From positions 1 to 7,745 of the forward strand of contig JAJYHU010000071.1 of NCBI GenBank assembly GCA_021784615.1: a stretch of 7,745 bases of DNA, given 5' to 3'. A program made the position numbers and the translations under genes. This DNA comes from Acidobacteriota bacterium (GTDB taxonomy: Bacteria > Acidobacteriota > Terriglobia > UBA7540). This document shows, piece after piece, positions 5,667-7,745 of this stretch; within the stretch, counting starts at the first letter, position 1; each line of letters starts with the position of its first letter. Below the pieces are notes generated by a model. That model saw only the letters and a program-made list of their open reading frames with translations, was not told the origin of the DNA and made no database searches.

Positions 5667-6613
5667 CGGGATGAGGCCGGTCGAACTCCAATCATGGCCA
5701 ACATGCGTCCGGCAAAGCTTCCTTCTTTGCGGTAGGAATAGAACAGATCGGTCCGGCAGGCTGTGCAGTAATCCGCCACATGAATCCGCGCGGCCGGCAC
5801 CCCGGCGTTTTCCAACTGATAGCGCGCCACGGCAACCAGATCAAGATAAATCCCCGGATGATCCTCAGGCCCGTGGCCGGGAGGAGCTTGGGCGAAGAAG
5901 AGCGGCAGGCGGCGGTTAGCCGCTTCCGAATCCGGAGAACTCCGACGAAAGAAACCCTCAGCGCCTGCAAATCGTCCTGAGAACGCATCCACCACTTCTT
6001 CTCCGACCTCGTAACAGCAACTCCGGATCGAGGGGCCAAGCGCGGCAATCAGATTTTCCGGCCTGGAACCAAATACCCGGCGCATTTCTCCCACGGTCTT
6101 TTCAACGACGCGGCCCAGCGCCCCGCGCCATCCAGCATGCACCGCAGCCACCGCCCGGTTTTTGCGGTCTGCGAGCAAAACGGGCAGGCAGTCGGCAACT
6201 CGCACGCCCAGCAAAATTCCAGCGTGCTTCGTGATGAGAGCGTCTCCGGAGGGACTGTGCGGTTTACCTTTGTCGGCCGCAGAAGCGTAACCGGAAAGAT
6301 TATATCGCACGGTCGTTGAGCCCAAATTGGGCAGCACGGAGTACAGGATGGACGAATGCGTCTGCCGAAGAGAAGCCCGCTGGAAATCGCCAGCGCCCAA
6401 GTCGGAAACCAAGCGCCACCCGTCGTTGCCCATGGCATTCGCTTTGGCGCCGCGGCGGGGCTTCAGCGCCGCCTGCTTGCCTTGGTCCCGGGTGGAAAAG
6501 GCATGAACCAGCCACGGGATGCGGCTGAACGCCTCGCACTCAACCCAGGCGCCTTCCCGTCCGGAAACGAGCTTGAAAGTTGTGCGGCTCAAGCGTCCAA
6601 TATAGCACGCCAT
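5663..6613 (-). CDS. pgeF: PgeF/YfiH-LACC1 family protein (peptidoglycan editing factor, multi-copper polyphenol oxidase-type fold)
   Basis: This 316-residue protein belongs to the YfiH/DUF152 family. The E. coli member limits entry of wrong amino acids into peptidoglycan precursors, and relatives have purine nucleoside phosphorylase and deaminase activity. The zinc ligands are visible: His86 in LRQTHSS, Cys142 in RVADCLPVLL and His159 in AAVHAGWRG. Other family signatures are SGDALIT, ALGPSIRSCCYEVGEEV and the C-terminal DYCTACRTDLFYSYRKEG. The part before WLVHAFSTR (about 33 residues) is longer than in E. coli. An extra low-conservation stretch (about 92-120) separates RQTH from GDALIT. The start ATG 6613 has no strong ribosome binding site, so a later start is possible. 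The TAG stop shares two bases with the rlmN TAA. The exact substrate in this organism is inferred from the family. Confidence 0.92.
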   Translation of the reverse strand: MACYIGRLSRTTFKLVSGREGAWVECEAFSRIPWLVHAFSTRDQGKQAALKPRRGAKANAMGNDGWRLVSDLGAGDFQRASLRQTHSSILYSVLPNLGSTTVRYNLSGYASAADKGKPHSPSGDALITKHAGILLGVRVADCLPVLLADRKNRAVAAVHAGWRGALGRVVEKTVGEMRRVFGSRPENLIAALGPSIRSCCYEVGEEVVDAFSGRFAGAEGFFRRSSPDSEAANRRLPLFFAQAPPGHGPEDHPGIYLDLVAVARYQLENAGVPAARIHVADYCTACRTDLFYSYRKEGSFAGRMLAMIGVRPASSR

Positions 6614-6680
6614 CGATACGCCCAGCCCACGCCTTACGAGTCTGTGTGTAACAACGCCTCTCAGCCTTGTCGCCCCCAGC

Positions 6681-6705
6681 CCGTTCGCCCTCCTCTTGCG
6701 AACGG
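6681..6705. repeat. 8-bp inverted repeat (stem-loop) upstream of pgeF
   Basis: CCGTTCGC (6681-6688) and GCGAACGG (6698-6705) form a perfect stem around a 9-nt loop. It lies between the divergent pgeF and RsbRD-like genes, about 70 bp from the pgeF start. There is no T-run on either side, so it is not a standard terminator. Read on the minus strand, the loop is AAGAGGAGG, a Shine-Dalgarno-like sequence, but no start codon follows at a usable distance. It may be a protein-binding site or a remnant of a dispersed palindromic repeat. Confidence 0.4.
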
Positions 6706-6723
6706 CCCTGAGCAGCCCTGAGC
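6705..6723 (+). repeat. Tandem direct repeat GCCCTGAGC
   Basis: GCCCTGAGC occurs at 6705-6713 and again at 6715-6723, a 10-bp period, directly abutting the stem-loop. One-turn spacing would place two copies on the same DNA face, but the function is unknown. Confidence 0.35.
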
Positions 6724-6730
6724 GAGCGGT

Positions 6731-6759
6731 TTGAATTTGGATTTTCGGTCTGCTATGTT
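6731..6759 (+). promoter_or_regulatory. Possible promoter for the RsbRD-like gene and acpS
   Basis: TTGAAT (6731-6736) is followed after 17 bp by TATGTT (6754-6759). A second candidate downstream is TTGGAG (6758-6763), 18 bp, then TATATC (6782-6787), which lies in an AT-rich patch containing the perfect palindrome ATATCGATAT (6775-6784). Either could drive the two plus-strand genes. Neither is strong. Confidence 0.3.
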
Positions 6760-6807
6760 GGAGGGGGGAATTTCATATCGATATATCAATAGGGACGGCG
6801 AACTAAA

Positions 6808-7278
6808 ATGTTGCTTTCTTCAAGATTGGTTCAAATGATTGAGAATCACGCTGAGGAACTCACCAGCGGCGTGATTGCGGATCTTCGAACGAATCCCAAG
6901 ACACCCTGCATGCACCGGCTTTCCGCCCAGGAGCTCCACGACCAGTCATATCAGGTGTACCGCAACCTCAGCCGCTGGCTCATGGAACTGTCCGACGAAG
7001 CGATCAAGGCCTTTCACTTTAAGCTTGCCAAGCTCCGTTTTGAGGAAGGGATTCCGCTCAGCGAGATTGTCTTTTCACACGTGCTCAAAAAGTACCACTT
7101 GCGGGATTATATCCGGACTTCCGGGATGGTGGATTCGGCGGTAGAACTCTTGCAGGAACAGGAACTCCATCACTTGATCGGAAGCTTCTTCGATAAGGCC
7201 ATTTATTACACGGTGAAGGGATACGAAGAAGCAGAAAGGGCCCTGCCGGTGGGCGTGGCGACGAGGGAACGCCTGTAA
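6808..7278 (+). CDS. RsbRD N-terminal-like helical protein, probable sensor or regulatory domain standing alone
   Basis: This 156-residue, mostly helical, cytosolic protein has no signal or membrane segment. Its pattern resembles the RsbRD N-terminal domain. It has a first helix with LVQMIENHAEELTSGVIADL (5-24) and P-x-x-H-R-L-S-x-x-E-L (32-43). Then come SYQVYRNLSRWL (47-58), KLRFEEGIPLSEIVFSHVLKKYHLRDYI (75-102) and the closing FFDKAIYYTVKGYEEAE (127-143). In RsbR-type proteins such a domain precedes a STAS domain and feeds signals into the sigma-B stressosome. Here it ends without STAS, kinase or other output domain, as is also seen in single-domain proteins of Acidobacteriota and some Deltaproteobacteria (recalled, not searched). 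The start ATG has AGGGA about 12 nt upstream, a poor spacing. acpS follows after 38 bp, so they are probably co-transcribed. The function is unknown and the family assignment is by pattern only. Confidence 0.7.
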   Translation: MLLSSRLVQMIENHAEELTSGVIADLRTNPKTPCMHRLSAQELHDQSYQVYRNLSRWLMELSDEAIKAFHFKLAKLRFEEGIPLSEIVFSHVLKKYHLRDYIRTSGMVDSAVELLQEQELHHLIGSFFDKAIYYTVKGYEEAERALPVGVATRERL

Positions 7279-7316
7279 ATTTCTCTTGTTGAAATGGAGC
7301 CAGGGAACGCATCGAG

Positions 7317-7700
7317 ATGACGGTCGGCACAGGAATTGACATTGCGGAAACACAGCGAATCGAGCAAGCGCTTGAACGCCACGGTGACCGGTTCTCGCGA
7401 AAAATATTCACCCCCTCGGAAATCGCTTATTGTGAAAGATTCAAGAACAAGGCGGAGCGTTACGCGGCTCGTTTTGCGGCCAAAGAGGCGGCCTTCAAGG
7501 CTCTCGGCACGGGTTGGGCGAATGGGATTCGCTGGCTGGATGTTGAGATCAGCCATCAGGCCAGCGGAAAACCGGAGTTGCAGCTTTCCGGGCGCGCTCG
7601 CGAACTGGCAAACCAGCTCGGCGTGACTCGCGCCGTGGTATCCATCTCCCACGCCAACCGCTACGTTGTTGCGCAGGTGATTCTTGAATCCAATCCTTAG
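7317..7700 (+). CDS. acpS: Holo-[acyl-carrier-protein] synthase AcpS
   Basis: AcpS moves 4'-phosphopantetheine from CoA to a serine of apo-ACP, making ACP active for fatty acid and lipid synthesis in the cytosol. The 127-residue length matches the short, trimer-forming AcpS class. The Mg-binding residues are present: Asp8 in GTGIDIAE and Glu57 in the signature RFAAKEAAFKALGTG (52-66). The segment FTPSEIAYCE (31-40) and the C-terminal VVSISHANRYVVAQVI (107-122) are also typical. The start ATG 7317 is set by the GIDI motif beginning five residues in. GGGA lies about 10 nt upstream. The gene follows the RsbRD-like gene by 38 bp and ends in TAG. The 45 bp after it, to the window edge, show no start of another gene. 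The full set of motifs makes the call firm. Confidence 0.96.
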   Translation: MTVGTGIDIAETQRIEQALERHGDRFSRKIFTPSEIAYCERFKNKAERYAARFAAKEAAFKALGTGWANGIRWLDVEISHQASGKPELQLSGRARELANQLGVTRAVVSISHANRYVVAQVILESNP

Positions 7701-7745
7701 GTTTCACTTCATATCGCCTGGAAGTCCGGCGGTACTTTCCTGCTC

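Noticed and set aside
5671..6721. Several plus-strand frames across pgeF, including a 121-codon frame at 6356-6721
   Set aside because: They overlap the zinc-ligand regions of pgeF on the opposite strand and show no plausible protein features.

Overview
The window (7,745 bp, moderately GC-rich, tightly packed) looks like an ordinary chromosomal stretch of a bacterium. The best guess is Acidobacteriota. This rests on recalled resemblance of several proteins (the exported VirB10-like/glycine-zipper protein, the small Cys-pair protein, the stand-alone RsbRD-type protein, the long N-terminus of PgeF) to acidobacterial proteins and was not tested by any search. There are no rRNA or tRNA genes, insertion sequences or CRISPR arrays, and no gene-free stretch longer than about 200 bp.

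Layout. Positions 1-1077 (+) hold the 3' three quarters of glmM (phosphoglucosamine mutase), cut by the window edge. After a 190-bp gap containing a stem-loop comes an exported protein of unknown role (1268-2077, +). The next block runs on the minus strand. A c-type cytochrome gene (2954 to 2499) has its signal-peptide part separated from its haem domain by one in-frame amber codon. It is followed downstream by a small Cys-pair protein (2428-2156). Also on the minus strand is a two-gene unit made of a TetR-family regulator (4384-3776) and a CPBP/Abi-type intramembrane protease (3760-3059). That unit has a recognisable promoter and a perfect 18-bp palindrome at the expected operator position. 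Divergent from it is rlmN (4563-5666, +). rlmN converges on pgeF (6613-5663, -), and the two stop codons overlap by two bases. A 194-bp gap with an inverted repeat, a short direct repeat and possible promoters leads to an RsbRD-N-like protein (6808-7278, +), followed 38 bp later by acpS (7317-7700, +).

How the genes relate. Much of the window is housekeeping for envelope and translation. GlmM makes glucosamine-1-phosphate for UDP-GlcNAc, PgeF (YfiH/LACC1 family) is linked to peptidoglycan quality control, AcpS activates acyl carrier protein, and RlmN methylates 23S rRNA and tRNA. The TetR-CPBP pair looks like a self-regulated accessory unit.

I did not find a convincing new multi-gene system. 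The two observations most worth checking are the amber-interrupted cytochrome c gene and the TetR promoter/operator with its two-gene operon.
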